Source: Nocardioides sp. QY071
GTDB taxonomy: Bacteria > Actinomycetota > Actinomycetes > Propionibacteriales > Nocardioidaceae
Direction: 5' to 3'
DNA: 64,000 bases
Assembly: GCF_029961765.1 (NCBI RefSeq)
Contig: NZ_CP124681.1
Span: 5,394,001-5,458,000, forward strand
How positions within the stretch are numbered: the first letter of the stretch is position 1; every line of letters starts with the position of its first letter. A model generated the notes under the pieces. The model searched no databases. It was not told where the DNA came from and saw only the letters and a program-made list of their open reading frames with translations. The translations under genes were made by a program, and so were the position numbers. Shown here one piece after another: positions 48,140-57,264 of this stretch.

Positions 48140-48742
48140 ATGTCTGTCACCTCCACCCTGCGCGGCGGCCTCACGCAGCTCGCCGCCGCTGCCCGCGTCC
48201 TCGGCGTGCTCACCGTCCTCCTCGGCCTCGCCTACCCGCTCGCGCTGACCGGGTTCGCCAGGGCCGTCGTACCCCAGCGGTCCGACGGATCACTGGTCGA
48301 GCGGGACGGCGAGGTGGTCGGCTCGGCCCTGATCGGCCAGTCGTTCGCCGGGGAAGCGGCGTACTTCCAGTCCCGTCCCTCCGCCGCGGGCGAGGGCTAC
48401 GACCCGCTCTCCAGCGGGGCGTCCAACCTGTCGCCGCAGAACCCCGAGCTGCTCGCCGCGGTGCGGCAGCGGATCGCCGACGTCGCTGCCTTCGACGGTG
48501 TCGACCCCGCCGACGTGGCGCCGGACGCCGTGCTGGCCAGCGGTTCCGGGCTTGACCCGCACATCTCGCCGGAGTACGCCGCCCAGCAGGTCGCCCGCGT
48601 CGCCCGCACCCGCGACCTCCCGGCCGCCACGGTCCGGCGGCTGGTGGAGGACAGCACCACCGGCCGCACCCTCGGCTTCCTCGGCGAGCCGCGGGTCAAC
48701 GTGCTCGAGCTCAACCTCGCGCTCGACGGGCTGGAAGACTGA
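48140..48742 (+). CDS. kdpC: KdpC subunit of potassium-transporting ATPase
   Basis: A 200-residue subunit with one N-terminal helix (VLGVLTVLLGLAYPLALTGF). The conserved periplasmic motifs are GSALIGQSFAGEAAYFQSRP, YDPLSSGASNLSPQNPELL, SGSGLDPHISPEYAAQQVAR and TTGRTLGFLGEPRVNVLELN. It stabilises the complex. Starts 15 bases after kdpB with an AAGGA site. Confidence 0.95.
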   Translation: MSVTSTLRGGLTQLAAAARVLGVLTVLLGLAYPLALTGFARAVVPQRSDGSLVERDGEVVGSALIGQSFAGEAAYFQSRPSAAGEGYDPLSSGASNLSPQNPELLAAVRQRIADVAAFDGVDPADVAPDAVLASGSGLDPHISPEYAAQQVARVARTRDLPAATVRRLVEDSTTGRTLGFLGEPRVNVLELNLALDGLED

Positions 48743-48746
48743 GGAC

Positions 48747-51284
48747 ATGAAGCGAGGTCGGCTGCGGGTCTACCTCGGCGCCGCTCCCGGCGTCGGGAAG
48801 ACCTACGCCATGCTCGGCGAGGGCCGGCGCCGGCTGGACCGCGGCACCGACGTGGTCGTCGGATACGTCGAGACGCACGGCCGCAGCCACACCGCGACCA
48901 TGCTCGACGGGCTCGAGGTGGTGCCGCGCAGGACCGCGCGCTACCGCGGCACCGACCTGGAGGAGATGGACCTCGACGCCGTGCTGCGGCGCCGGCCGAA
49001 GGTCGTGCTCGTCGACGAGCTGGCGCACACCAACGTGCCCGGCTCGCGCAACGCGAAGCGCTGGCAGGACGTGCAGGAGGTCCTCGACGCCGGCATCGAC
49101 GTCATCTCCACCGTCAACGTGCAGCACCTCGAGTCGGTCAACGACGTGGTCGAGAAGATCACCGGGGTCCGGCAGCAGGAGACGGTGCCGGACGCGGTGG
49201 TCCGCGCCGCGGACCAGGTCGAGCTGGTCGACATGTCCGCCGAGGCACTGCGCCGCCGGCTCGCGCACGGCAACGTCTACGCGCCCGACAAGATCGACGC
49301 CGCGCTCTCCAACTACTTCCGCGAGGGCAACCTCACCGCGCTGCGCGAGCTGGCGCTGCTCTGGGTCGCCGACAAGGTCGACGACGCGCTGCTGGGCTAC
49401 CGCCGCCGGCACGACATCACCGGCACCTGGGAGGCCCGCGAGCGGGTCGTGGTCGGACTGACCGGCGGTCCCGAGGGCGAGCAGCTCGTACGACGGGCCG
49501 CGCGGATCGCCGCCCGCTCGGGCACCGGCGACCTGCTGGCCCTCCACGTCAGCCGCTCCGACGGGCTCACCGGCGCCGACCCCACGCACCTCACCCACCA
49601 GCACCAGCTGGTCGAGTCGCTCGGCGGCACCTATCACCAGCTGCTCGGCGACGACGTCCCCGAGACCCTGCTCGCCTTCGCCCGCGCGGAGAACGCGACC
49701 CAGCTGGTCCTCGGGGACAGCAGGCGCTCGCGGTGGGCGGCGTACGTCCTGCCGCCGGGGATCGGCGCCCGCACCATCCGCGCGTCCGGCGACATCGACG
49801 TGCACATCGTGTCCCACACGCATGCCGGGCAGGGCCGCCGGCTCCCGGTGGGCCGGGGCGCGCTGAGCCTGCGCCGGCGGATGCGCGGCTACGCGCTCGC
49901 GGTGCTGCTGCCCGCGCTGCTCACCCTCGCCCTGCTGCCGGTCGACCACGCGCTCAACCTGGTCAGCGACGTGCTGCTGTTCCTGCTGCTCGTGGTCTCC
50001 GTCGCGCTCGTCGGCGGCGTCGGTCCGGCCGTGGTGGCGGCGCTGTTCGGGTCCTTCCTGCTCAACTACTTCTTCACCGAACCCGTGCACACGCTGACGA
50101 TCGCGAGCACCAACAACGCGCTGGCGCTGGGCGTCTACCTGCTGGTGGCGGTGATGGTGAGCTCCGTGGTCGACCTGGCCGCCCGGCGCACCCGACAGGC
50201 GGCGCGCGCCGTCGCCGAGTCCCACGTCCTCGCCAGCCTGGCCGCCACCCCGCTCACCGGCAGCCACGACCTGGCCGTACTGCTCGAAAGGTTCCGGGAG
50301 AGCCTGTCGCTGGAGTCGGTCGCCTTCCTCGAGAAGGAGGACCGGGCCTGGCGTCTGCTGAGTGCGGCGGGGCCGGACCCGGCGACGAACCCGGAGGCGG
50401 CGGACACCGTCGTACCCGCGGGCCCGGACACCTCGCTCGCTTTGCGCGGTCGCGGCCTGGCGCCCGAGGACGCCCGTGTCGCCGCGGCGTTCGCGGCGCG
50501 GACCAGCCAGGCTGTGCACCAGATCCGGCTGGCCGAGGAGGCCGCCCGGGCGGGAACGCTGGCCGAGGCCAACAACGTGCGTACGGCGCTGCTGGCCGCC
50601 GTCGGCCACGACCTGCGCACCCCGTTGGCGGCCGCGAAGGCCGTCGTGTCGGGGCTGCGCGCCGAGGACGTCACGCTGACCGCCGAGGACCGCCGCGAGC
50701 TGCTCCGCACCGCCGACGACGCGCTCGACACCCTCGCCGGGCTGGTCGACAGCCTGCTCGACCTGAGTCGGCTGCAGGCCGGTGCGCTGCCGGTGCACCT
50801 GTCGCCCACCCTGGTCGAGGACGTGATCGCCGGCGCCCTCGACGACGTCAGCATCACCGGCCCGGTACGCCTCGACGTCGCCGAGGTCCTGCCGCCCGCG
50901 CTGGTCGATGCCGCCCTGCTGGAGCGGGTGGTGGTCAACCTGCTGACCAACGCCCACCGCTACGCCCCCGAAGGCGCCCCGCCACTGCTGACCGGCAGCG
51001 CCGTGCTCGACCGCGTCGAGATCCGGGTCGTCGACACCGGACCGGGCATCCCGGCGGCCGAGTACGAGCGGGTGTTCCTGCCGTTCCAGCGGCTCGGCGA
51101 CCACGACAACAGCACCGGCGTCGGCCTCGGCCTGGCCCTGTCCCGCGGCCTGGTCGAGGCCATGGGCGGCACACTGGAGCCCGAGGAGACGCCCGGTGGC
51201 GGGCTGACCATGGTGATCTCGCTGCCCGTCGCGGCCGGCGAGCCCGCCGGAGGAGACCTCGGCATCAGGGAGCGGGTGGGATGA
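48747..51284 (+). CDS. kdpD: KdpD, potassium/turgor sensor histidine kinase
   Basis: An 845-residue full-length KdpD. In order: the KdpD domain with Walker A AAPGVGKTYAML and VLVDELAHTNVPGSRNAKRW; a universal-stress-like region; four membrane helices (residues about 385-480); a GAF-like segment; and the kinase core with VGHDLRTPLAAAKAV (His621) and NLLTNAHRYAPEG, TGVGLGLALSRG. It senses low K+ and phosphorylates KdpE. Four bases after kdpC. Confidence 0.96.
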   Translation: MKRGRLRVYLGAAPGVGKTYAMLGEGRRRLDRGTDVVVGYVETHGRSHTATMLDGLEVVPRRTARYRGTDLEEMDLDAVLRRRPKVVLVDELAHTNVPGSRNAKRWQDVQEVLDAGIDVISTVNVQHLESVNDVVEKITGVRQQETVPDAVVRAADQVELVDMSAEALRRRLAHGNVYAPDKIDAALSNYFREGNLTALRELALLWVADKVDDALLGYRRRHDITGTWEARERVVVGLTGGPEGEQLVRRAARIAARSGTGDLLALHVSRSDGLTGADPTHLTHQHQLVESLGGTYHQLLGDDVPETLLAFARAENATQLVLGDSRRSRWAAYVLPPGIGARTIRASGDIDVHIVSHTHAGQGRRLPVGRGALSLRRRMRGYALAVLLPALLTLALLPVDHALNLVSDVLLFLLLVVSVALVGGVGPAVVAALFGSFLLNYFFTEPVHTLTIASTNNALALGVYLLVAVMVSSVVDLAARRTRQAARAVAESHVLASLAATPLTGSHDLAVLLERFRESLSLESVAFLEKEDRAWRLLSAAGPDPATNPEAADTVVPAGPDTSLALRGRGLAPEDARVAAAFAARTSQAVHQIRLAEEAARAGTLAEANNVRTALLAAVGHDLRTPLAAAKAVVSGLRAEDVTLTAEDRRELLRTADDALDTLAGLVDSLLDLSRLQAGALPVHLSPTLVEDVIAGALDDVSITGPVRLDVAEVLPPALVDAALLERVVVNLLTNAHRYAPEGAPPLLTGSAVLDRVEIRVVDTGPGIPAAEYERVFLPFQRLGDHDNSTGVGLGLALSRGLVEAMGGTLEPEETPGGGLTMVISLPVAAGEPAGGDLGIRERVG

Positions 51285-51964
51285 CGCGGATCATGGTCGT
51301 CGACGACGAGCCGCAGATCGTGCGGGCACTGTCGATCAACCTCCGGGCGCGCGGCTACGAGGTCACCACCGCCGGCGACGGCACCGAGGCCGTCGCGGTC
51401 GCCGACCTCGCCCCGCCCGACCTGGTCATCCTCGACCTCGGCCTGCCCGACCTCGACGGCGTCGACGTGATCACCCGGCTGCGCGCGCGATCCGCCGTCC
51501 CCATCCTCGTGCTGTCGGGTCGCAGCGACAGCGCCGACAAGGTCGAGGCCCTCGACGCCGGCGCCGACGACTACGTGACCAAGCCGTTCGGGATGGACGA
51601 GCTGCTCGCCCGGCTGCGGGTGATGGAGCGTCGTACCGCTCCCGACGACGACGGCGGCGCCGCCACGGTGGTCGCCTTCGGCGACGTCACCGTCGACCTC
51701 GGCGCCACCCGGGTCACCGTGCGCGGCGAGGAGGTCCGGCTGACGCCCACCGAGTGGCACCTACTCGAGGTGCTGCTGCGCAACCCCGGCCAGCTGCTCA
51801 GCCAGCGCCAGCTGCTGACCGAGGTGTGGGGGCCCGGCTACGAGAACGCCCACGGCAACCTGCGGCTCTACGTCGCCCAGCTGCGCCGCAAGCTCGAGGC
51901 CGACCCCGCCCGGCCGGTGCACCTGCGCAACGAGCCGGGGATGGGCTACCGCTTCGAGCTGTGA
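51281..51964 (+). CDS. kdpE: KdpE, OmpR-family response regulator
   Basis: A 227-residue regulator. The receiver has MVVDDEPQIVRAL and phospho-acceptor Asp52 (LVILDLGLPDLDG) with the Lys of VTKPFGMDEL. The OmpR winged helix reads LTPTEWHLLEVLLRNPGQLL then SQRQLLTEVWGPGY. It activates the kdp operon. ATG overlaps kdpD by four bases. Confidence 0.96.
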   Translation: MTRIMVVDDEPQIVRALSINLRARGYEVTTAGDGTEAVAVADLAPPDLVILDLGLPDLDGVDVITRLRARSAVPILVLSGRSDSADKVEALDAGADDYVTKPFGMDELLARLRVMERRTAPDDDGGAATVVAFGDVTVDLGATRVTVRGEEVRLTPTEWHLLEVLLRNPGQLLSQRQLLTEVWGPGYENAHGNLRLYVAQLRRKLEADPARPVHLRNEPGMGYRFEL

Positions 51965-51981
51965 GCCGTGGTCCTGCGAGG

Positions 51982-52464
51982 ATGCCGGGCGTGGGCAAGG
52001 TCTTCGAGTGCGAGATCCAGGCGCGACTGCGCGACATCAACCTCGGCGGCCACGTCGACAACGTCGAGGCGATCCGGGTGCTCGACGAGGCCCGGCTGCT
52101 GTTCTTCCGGCACGCCGATCTCGGTGATCCGGACGGCCGCCGGGGCCTGCTGCGCGACCTTCCGTCCGGCGTGACCGAGCTGGTCGGCTCCCAGCACGTC
52201 GAGTACCACGCCGAGATGCGCTTCGCCGCCTACCAGCCCTTCTTGGTGCGGATCTGGGTCAGCCACGTCGGCCGCTCGTCGTTCGCGGTCTCGCTCGAGC
52301 TGCGCGTGGGCCTCGACCACCCACCGGCGGTCGTCGCCGAGACGAGCGCGGTGTTCTGGGACACCGCGGCCGGTTCGTCGTGGCCGATCTCCGAGGCGGT
52401 GCGGGCTGCGCTGGCGTCGTACACCGGTCCGGCGGTGGCGCTCAGGCCCCGACCGGGTCACTGA
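51982..52464 (+). CDS. hot-dog-fold acyl-CoA thioesterase
   Basis: A 160-residue 4HBT-like thioesterase. The motif FECEIQARLRDINLGGHVDN contains the Asp and the G-HVDN signature, followed by EAIRVLDEARLLFF. The start is uncertain: GTG 51961 overlaps the kdpE stop, ATG 51982 is used here, and GTG 51991 is best spaced from GAGG. It hydrolyses acyl- or aryl-CoA. Its end overlaps the convergent DUF4184 pseudogene by 23 bases. Confidence 0.82.
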   Translation: MPGVGKVFECEIQARLRDINLGGHVDNVEAIRVLDEARLLFFRHADLGDPDGRRGLLRDLPSGVTELVGSQHVEYHAEMRFAAYQPFLVRIWVSHVGRSSFAVSLELRVGLDHPPAVVAETSAVFWDTAAGSSWPISEAVRAALASYTGPAVALRPRPGH

Positions 52465-53177
52465 CCTCGGGCGCGAGCCGCCAGGCGACCCCGAGGACCC
52501 CGACCGACGCCGCGAGGGCGAGGATGCCCGCGACCGCGGCGTGGAAGGCGGCGTCGTGCCAGCCGTGGTCGAGGTGCAAGAGGCCACCGGTCACCGAGAT
52601 CGCCGTGGCGGCGGCGAGACCGGCCGGCAGAGTGGCCGCGGGCAGCCGCCGGGGCCGGGGGCGCGACCCGTGGCGAGCGCCGGACGTGCCGGAGGATCGC
52701 CCAGCCCACGACGAGCAGGCCGAGGACGCCCGACGCGAACTGCGCCCACTGCTGGCCCGGCAGCGCGCCGTGGGTCTGCTCCAGCCAGGCGACGTGCCGC
52801 ACACCCCAGCGGCCCTGGTGGGTGAACGAGTCCCACAGCGTGTGGGTGAGCGAACCCACGACAGCCGCGAGTGGCGCGAGCAGCCAGGCCCGGCGCCCGA
52901 TCCGGGCACGAGCGGGAAGGCGCCCGCGGACGAGGTCCGGGGCGGTGTCGACGAGTGCGTCGCGACCCGACAGGTCCCAGAACGCCAGCAGCGCGAGGGT
53001 CAGGGCGAGGTCGATGCTGACGACGCCGGCCAGGCTGTGGCTGAACCCGTAGAGCCCCCAGGTCTGCACCAGCACCGGCAGGTCCGGGGCCATCGACCCG
53101 ATCACCGATGCCGACAGCGGTAGACCGAGACCACGCAACGGCAGCACCGCCGCCGGGTGGGCCAGGGTGACCGGCAC
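52442..53177 (-). pseudogene. DUF4184-family membrane protein with a frameshift
   Basis: The first frame (GTG 53177) gives MPVTLAHPAAVLPLRGLGLP, APDLPVLVQTWG, SLTHTLWDSFTHQGRWGVRH and helices to WAILRHVRRSP, which are DUF4184 features. It then turns into an arginine-rich low-complexity tail. In the neighbouring frame the expected continuation appears: ATAISVTGGLLHLDHGWHDA and a last hydrophobic helix, ending at 52442. The switch lies near the runs GGGG and GGGGG at 52647-52657. It is either a real frameshift or a base-calling error in a homopolymer. Confidence 0.7.
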
Positions 53178-53178
53178 G

Positions 53179-53487
53179 TCAGGACCTCGGCGCCAGCTCC
53201 AGGGTCGCGGTGAGCCGCTGCCCGACCTCGATCCCCTCGGCCCGTCGTACGGCGACCTTCAGCGGCACCAGGTAGCGCCCGTCCTTCGGGAAGAGCGCGG
53301 TGCGGAAGTCGGTGTCACCGATGCGCACCTCGACCGCGACCTGGCCCCAGTACTCCTGCCCGCGCGCGGCCTCCTTGATGTCGTCGCTGGTCTCGGCCGG
53401 CACCTCGAGGAACACGAACGGGGCGGGCCCGCGCCACTCGATCGCGGTGCCGCAGAAGACGAAACCGGGGTCGGGGGACACGGGCAC
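53179..53487 (-). CDS. DUF1905-domain protein
   Basis: A 102-residue single-domain DUF1905 protein. It has the N-terminal strand FVFCGTAIEWRGPAPFVFLE and the closing FPKDGRYLVPLKVAVRRAEG, IEVGQRLTATLEL. Some family members carry an additional bacteriocin-protection-like YdeI domain, missing here. Function unknown. It is one base upstream of the DUF4184 gene. Confidence 0.82.
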   Translation of the reverse strand: MPVSPDPGFVFCGTAIEWRGPAPFVFLEVPAETSDDIKEAARGQEYWGQVAVEVRIGDTDFRTALFPKDGRYLVPLKVAVRRAEGIEVGQRLTATLELAPRS

Positions 53488-53516
53488 CCGGCCACGGTAG
53501 TCCCCGGCCCCGATTC

Positions 53517-53581
53517 ACCGCACCCCATGCGCATCGGCGCGGAATCAGGCGAATCCACGACCAGAACGCATGGGGTGCGGT
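53517..53581. terminator. 15-bp inverted repeat after the ankyrin lipoprotein gene
   Basis: Perfect arms ACCGCACCCCATGCG (53517-53531) and CGCATGGGGTGCGGT (53567-53581) enclose a 35-base loop. It lies six bases beyond the ankyrin gene stop and 29 bases before the DUF1905 start on the same strand. It may be a terminator or another dispersed palindrome. Confidence 0.6.
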
Positions 53582-53587
53582 CCAGGG

Positions 53588-54838
53588 TCAGCGGCGCAGC
53601 AGGTCCGCGATCTCGTCGTACCCGCGTTGCTCGGCGTGCTGCAGGGGCGTGACACCGCCGCGGTCGGCGATGGACGGGTCGGCCCCGGCGTCGAGCAGGA
53701 TCCGGATGATCTCCTGGTACGGCTCGCTCCCGTTGCCGAGGATCACCGCCTCCAGCATGGAGGTCCAGCCGAGGCCGTTGACGTGGTCGATGTCGACGTC
53801 GGTCTTCACCACCCGGCGGATGTAGTCGACGTGGCCGCGCTCGCCGGCGGGGATCGGCGAGAGGCCGCCGTACCGGTTCTTGATGGTCAGGTCGGGGTTC
53901 GCCGGCAGCAGCGCCTCGAGCATCGCGACGCTTCCGGTCACACCGGTCACCAGCCACGGGGTGTCATGGCGGTCGTCGAGGGCGTCGGGATCGGCGCCCA
54001 TCGCGACCAGGACGTCGGCGACCGCGACGTGGTCGTACGTCGAGGCGAGCAGCAGGGCCGTGCGCTCGTGGTCGTCGCGGGCCTCGATGTCGGCGCCGGC
54101 ACGCAGGGCGACAGCGACGGCGTCGGCGTCACCGGTACGGGCGGCGCGCAGCAGCGCGGCGTTCGCGTCGGCCGGCTTCTCCGCTCTGTTCGTCACCTTC
54201 CTCAGGATCCTCTCCAGTCCGTCGTACCCGCGTTCACGGGCCATCTGCAGCGGGGTCAGTCCCGCCGACGGCGAGACCTTGTCGAGCTGGACACCGCCGG
54301 CGGCGAGCACCCGGACGGTCGTGGCGTACGACGCCGTGTCCTCGCCGAGCCAGACCGCCTCGTGGATGGCCTGGTAGCCGATCCGGTTGACGTGGTCGCG
54401 GTCGATGCCGGCCCGCAGCAGCTCGCCGACGACCAGCCCGTGGCCGCGCTCGGCGGCGCGGATCAGGCCGGTGCCGTTCCAGCTGTCCTTGTCGTCGACC
54501 GTCGCGCCGTGGCGCAGCGTGAGCCGGAGCAGGTCGAGGTAGCCCTCGCTGGTGGCGATCAGGTACGCCGACTGCTCGGTCTCGTCCTTCGCGTCGACGT
54601 CCGCGCCCCGCTCCAGGAGGGAGCGGGCGCGCGGGACGTCGTTCCTCCAGGCCGCGTCCCGCAGGCGTTGGTCGAGCCGGGCCTGCGGGACGGCGGGCGT
54701 CTCCGACGGCCTGTCGGCGGGGCTCGTCGACGGCGCGGCGTCTCGTGGCGGTCGCTGCGCGACCTCCTCGACGTCCGGCCCGCACGCGCCCAGGACGAGC
54801 GCGAGCGGGAGGGTGGCGACGACGAGCCGGCGGTTCAT
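53588..54838 (-). CDS. ankyrin-repeat lipoprotein
   Basis: A 416-residue lipoprotein. The signal peptide ends LALVLGAC (Cys19). Directly after it come residues DVEEVAQRPPRDA, encoded by a genome repeat. From about residue 50 there are roughly nine to ten ankyrin repeats, such as ARSLLERGADVDAKDETEQS, GLIRAAERGHGLVVGELLRA and ILLDAGADPSIADRGGVTPL. It should be anchored outside the membrane and bind a protein partner, unusual for ankyrin proteins. It overlaps the propeller protein gene by four bases. Confidence 0.88.
   Translation of the reverse strand: MNRRLVVATLPLALVLGACGPDVEEVAQRPPRDAAPSTSPADRPSETPAVPQARLDQRLRDAAWRNDVPRARSLLERGADVDAKDETEQSAYLIATSEGYLDLLRLTLRHGATVDDKDSWNGTGLIRAAERGHGLVVGELLRAGIDRDHVNRIGYQAIHEAVWLGEDTASYATTVRVLAAGGVQLDKVSPSAGLTPLQMARERGYDGLERILRKVTNRAEKPADANAALLRAARTGDADAVAVALRAGADIEARDDHERTALLLASTYDHVAVADVLVAMGADPDALDDRHDTPWLVTGVTGSVAMLEALLPANPDLTIKNRYGGLSPIPAGERGHVDYIRRVVKTDVDIDHVNGLGWTSMLEAVILGNGSEPYQEIIRILLDAGADPSIADRGGVTPLQHAEQRGYDEIADLLRR
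54739..54774 (-). repeat. palindromic repeat unit inside the ankyrin lipoprotein gene
   Basis: On the plus strand the unit is GCGTCTCGTGGCGGTCGCTG and then CGCGACCTCCTCGACGT, matching the 8886 copy with one change. On the coding (minus) strand it reads DVEEVAQRPPRDA, nearly identical in frame and sequence to the ABC-ATPase copy. It lies immediately after the lipidated cysteine. Confidence 0.85.
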
Positions 54839-55875
54839 CGGGTCGGGTCCGCGATGATCTCGTACGGCCCCGAGGCGACGGCCTCGTCGAACTTGCTGTC
54901 GACGTACAGCACGTCGCCGCGGAACTCCTTCGCGGTGGTCAGCACCCGGTTGGCCGAGGACGCGCGCTGCCGGACGAGCTTGGCCTTGCGGCCGTCCTCG
55001 GACAGGCGCAGGGTCGCGATCTGCTTCTTGAAGTTGCGGACCACGGTGAGGCGGTTGTTCTGCAGGACCAGGCCGTCGGCGTCGGTCAGGTCGGCGCCGC
55101 CGGTCCTGACCTCGGTGACCTTGCCGGTCTTGAGCGCGAAGCGCCACAGCCTGCCGGTGTTGCCCTGCGCGACGACGAGCGCCTTCTGGTCCTTGGTCAC
55201 GACGATGCCGCCGAGGTTGAAGCCGGGGGCGACCGCGATCTCGGCGCTGGCGTCGGAGAAGAGCTTCACGCTCCAGCCGTCCTTGCCCTTGGCGACCTTG
55301 TAGACCTCGGCGTCCTTGGAGTTGGTGAAGTAGGCCGCACCGTCGGGGCCGATCGCCACGTCGTTGAGGAAGACGGGCTTGCCGGGGATCTGGAGGGCGG
55401 CCAGCAGGTTGCCCTTCTTGGAGTAGACCCACAGGTCGGGGCGCGAGGGGTTGTCGGTGCCGGGGTTGGCGATGCCGTTGGCGCCGGCGTCGTTGATGCC
55501 GTTGGGGCCGCCGGCGATGTAGATGCGGCCCTTGTCGTCGACCGTCACGCCGCGGGCGGTGTAGCGACCGTCGGTGCCGTTGCCCGCGAGCCACTCCTGG
55601 GTCTGCGAGACGCCCGCCTTGCCGCGGTGGATCTCGCCACCGGTGACCTCGCTGACGTAGAAGCGGCCGCGCTTCTCGTCCGCGCCGATGCCCTCGAACT
55701 TGGAGCCGGCGTCGCCCGGGTTCACGACCGGGTCGCCGGTCAGGTTGTAGACCGCGGCGTGGCCGTTGCCGGTGTCCTTGCCGGCGAAGGCGGGGGTGGC
55801 GGTGCCGAACGCGGCGCCGAGGGTGCCGACCGCGGTCGCGGCGAGCAGCGTGCTGGCGATGGTCTTGCGGTTCAT
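54835..55875 (-). CDS. secreted beta-propeller (SMP-30/lactonase-like) protein
   Basis: A 346-residue protein with a Sec signal peptide (MNRKTIASTLLAATAVGTLG, cleavage near AFA-GK). The mature part is propeller-like: FEGIGADEKRGRFYVSEVTG, ARGVTVDDKGRIYIAGGPNG, NDVAIGPDGAAYFTNSKDAE and ADGLVLQNNRLTVVRN. It may be a secreted lactonase-type or binding protein. It is the first gene of the pair with the ankyrin lipoprotein. Confidence 0.85.
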   Translation of the reverse strand: MNRKTIASTLLAATAVGTLGAAFGTATPAFAGKDTGNGHAAVYNLTGDPVVNPGDAGSKFEGIGADEKRGRFYVSEVTGGEIHRGKAGVSQTQEWLAGNGTDGRYTARGVTVDDKGRIYIAGGPNGINDAGANGIANPGTDNPSRPDLWVYSKKGNLLAALQIPGKPVFLNDVAIGPDGAAYFTNSKDAEVYKVAKGKDGWSVKLFSDASAEIAVAPGFNLGGIVVTKDQKALVVAQGNTGRLWRFALKTGKVTEVRTGGADLTDADGLVLQNNRLTVVRNFKKQIATLRLSEDGRKAKLVRQRASSANRVLTTAKEFRGDVLYVDSKFDEAVASGPYEIIADPTR

Positions 55876-56019
55876 CGTCTCTCCTGGAGTGGGGGGATCA
55901 GGTTGATGTGCTCCACTCTCGCCCGGCGCCGGGCCACCGGACGTCGGGCAGCCGGCTACCCCTCGATAGCCAATCGGTTGATGCCGCCGACCGCCGTTCC
56001 TCCCTAGGGTGGGCGCACC

Positions 56020-57264
56020 ATGTCCCTGCCCTCCCTGTCCCCGCGACGGCCGGTCTCGCTCGACCTGCGCCGGCCCGGCGAGCACGGCATCCTCGCGCCG
56101 GCCGGCCGCCTCGACCGCTGGCTGCTCGTCGTGCTCGTGGTCATGCTCGTCACCTGCGCGGTGCGGTACGTCGACCGCCACGCCGTCGACGCGACCGGCG
56201 TCGCGGTGCTGGCCGGTGCCCTGGTCCTGGGCCTCGCGTACGCCACCCGGGGCCTGCTGGCCGACCGCAGCTGGTGGCCGACGGTGTGGGTGACCGGCAT
56301 GGTGGTGCTGTGGGGCGCACTGACCGCGGTGGCGCCGTCGTTCGCCTGGTGCGCTGTCCCCGTCGCGTTCGCGGTGATGCGGGTGCTCCCGTTCGCCTGG
56401 GCGGTCGGCACCGTCGTAGTGATGACCGTGCTGCTCACCGCCGCCTGGCAGCGGATCACCGACGGCTTCGACCCGGTCCAGGTGGCCGGCCCGATCGGCG
56501 TCGGCCTGGTCACCGTGCTCGCCTACCGTGCGCTCGACAACGAGTCGCGGGCACGCCAGGACCTGCTCGACCAGCTGGTCGAGGCGCAGGCCGAGCTCGC
56601 CGAGGAGCAGCACCGCACCGGCGCCCTCGCCGAGCGGACCCGGCTTTCCCGCGAGATCCACGACTCCGTCGGGCAGGGCCTGTCCAGCATCAACCTGCTG
56701 CTCCAAGCCGCCGAGCAGTCCTGGTCCGCGCAGCCGACGACCGCCCGCGAGCACGTCCGGACCGCGGCCGCGACGGCCCGTGACGGCCTCGACGAGGTAC
56801 GCCGCGTCGTACGCGACCTGGCGCCCGCCGACCTCGCCGGCGACGTCACCGGCAACGCCCTGCCCGACGCGCTGCGCCTGGCCGCCGACCAGTGGGCACA
56901 GGCGTCCCCCGGCATGCGGGTCGAGGTCCGCGTGGACGGCGAGCCGGTCGTCGTGTCCCCGGACGTGGCGGCCGCGCTGGTGCGCACCGCCCGCGGAGCC
57001 CTGGCCAACGTGCGCGAGCACGCCGGCGCGCAGCGGGTCGCGCTCACCTTGACCTACCACCTCGACGAGGTGGTGCTGGACGTCCGCGACGACGGTCGCG
57101 GCTTCGAACCCGCGCAGGTACGGCCCTCCGGCACCCGGGGCCGCGGCCTCGCCGGCGTCCGCGACCGGGCGGAGGCCCTCGGCGGGCGCGCCGACGTCGA
57201 GAGCGCCCCGGGCGAGGGCACGACCGTGTCCGTCCGCTTCCCCCTCTCCGAGGAGACATCGTGA
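56020..57264 (+). CDS. NarL-type sensor histidine kinase (HisKA_3)
   Basis: A 414-residue membrane kinase with five or six N-terminal helices (residues about 35-175). The dimerisation and phosphorylation box is RLSREIHDSVGQGLSSINLL (His214), with ATPase motifs ALANVREHAGAQRV, VRDDGRGF and RGRGLAGVRDRAEALGG. No extracytoplasmic sensor domain is obvious; the membrane region itself may sense. It pairs with the response regulator downstream, overlapped by four bases. Confidence 0.93.
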   Translation: MSLPSLSPRRPVSLDLRRPGEHGILAPAGRLDRWLLVVLVVMLVTCAVRYVDRHAVDATGVAVLAGALVLGLAYATRGLLADRSWWPTVWVTGMVVLWGALTAVAPSFAWCAVPVAFAVMRVLPFAWAVGTVVVMTVLLTAAWQRITDGFDPVQVAGPIGVGLVTVLAYRALDNESRARQDLLDQLVEAQAELAEEQHRTGALAERTRLSREIHDSVGQGLSSINLLLQAAEQSWSAQPTTAREHVRTAAATARDGLDEVRRVVRDLAPADLAGDVTGNALPDALRLAADQWAQASPGMRVEVRVDGEPVVVSPDVAAALVRTARGALANVREHAGAQRVALTLTYHLDEVVLDVRDDGRGFEPAQVRPSGTRGRGLAGVRDRAEALGGRADVESAPGEGTTVSVRFPLSEETS

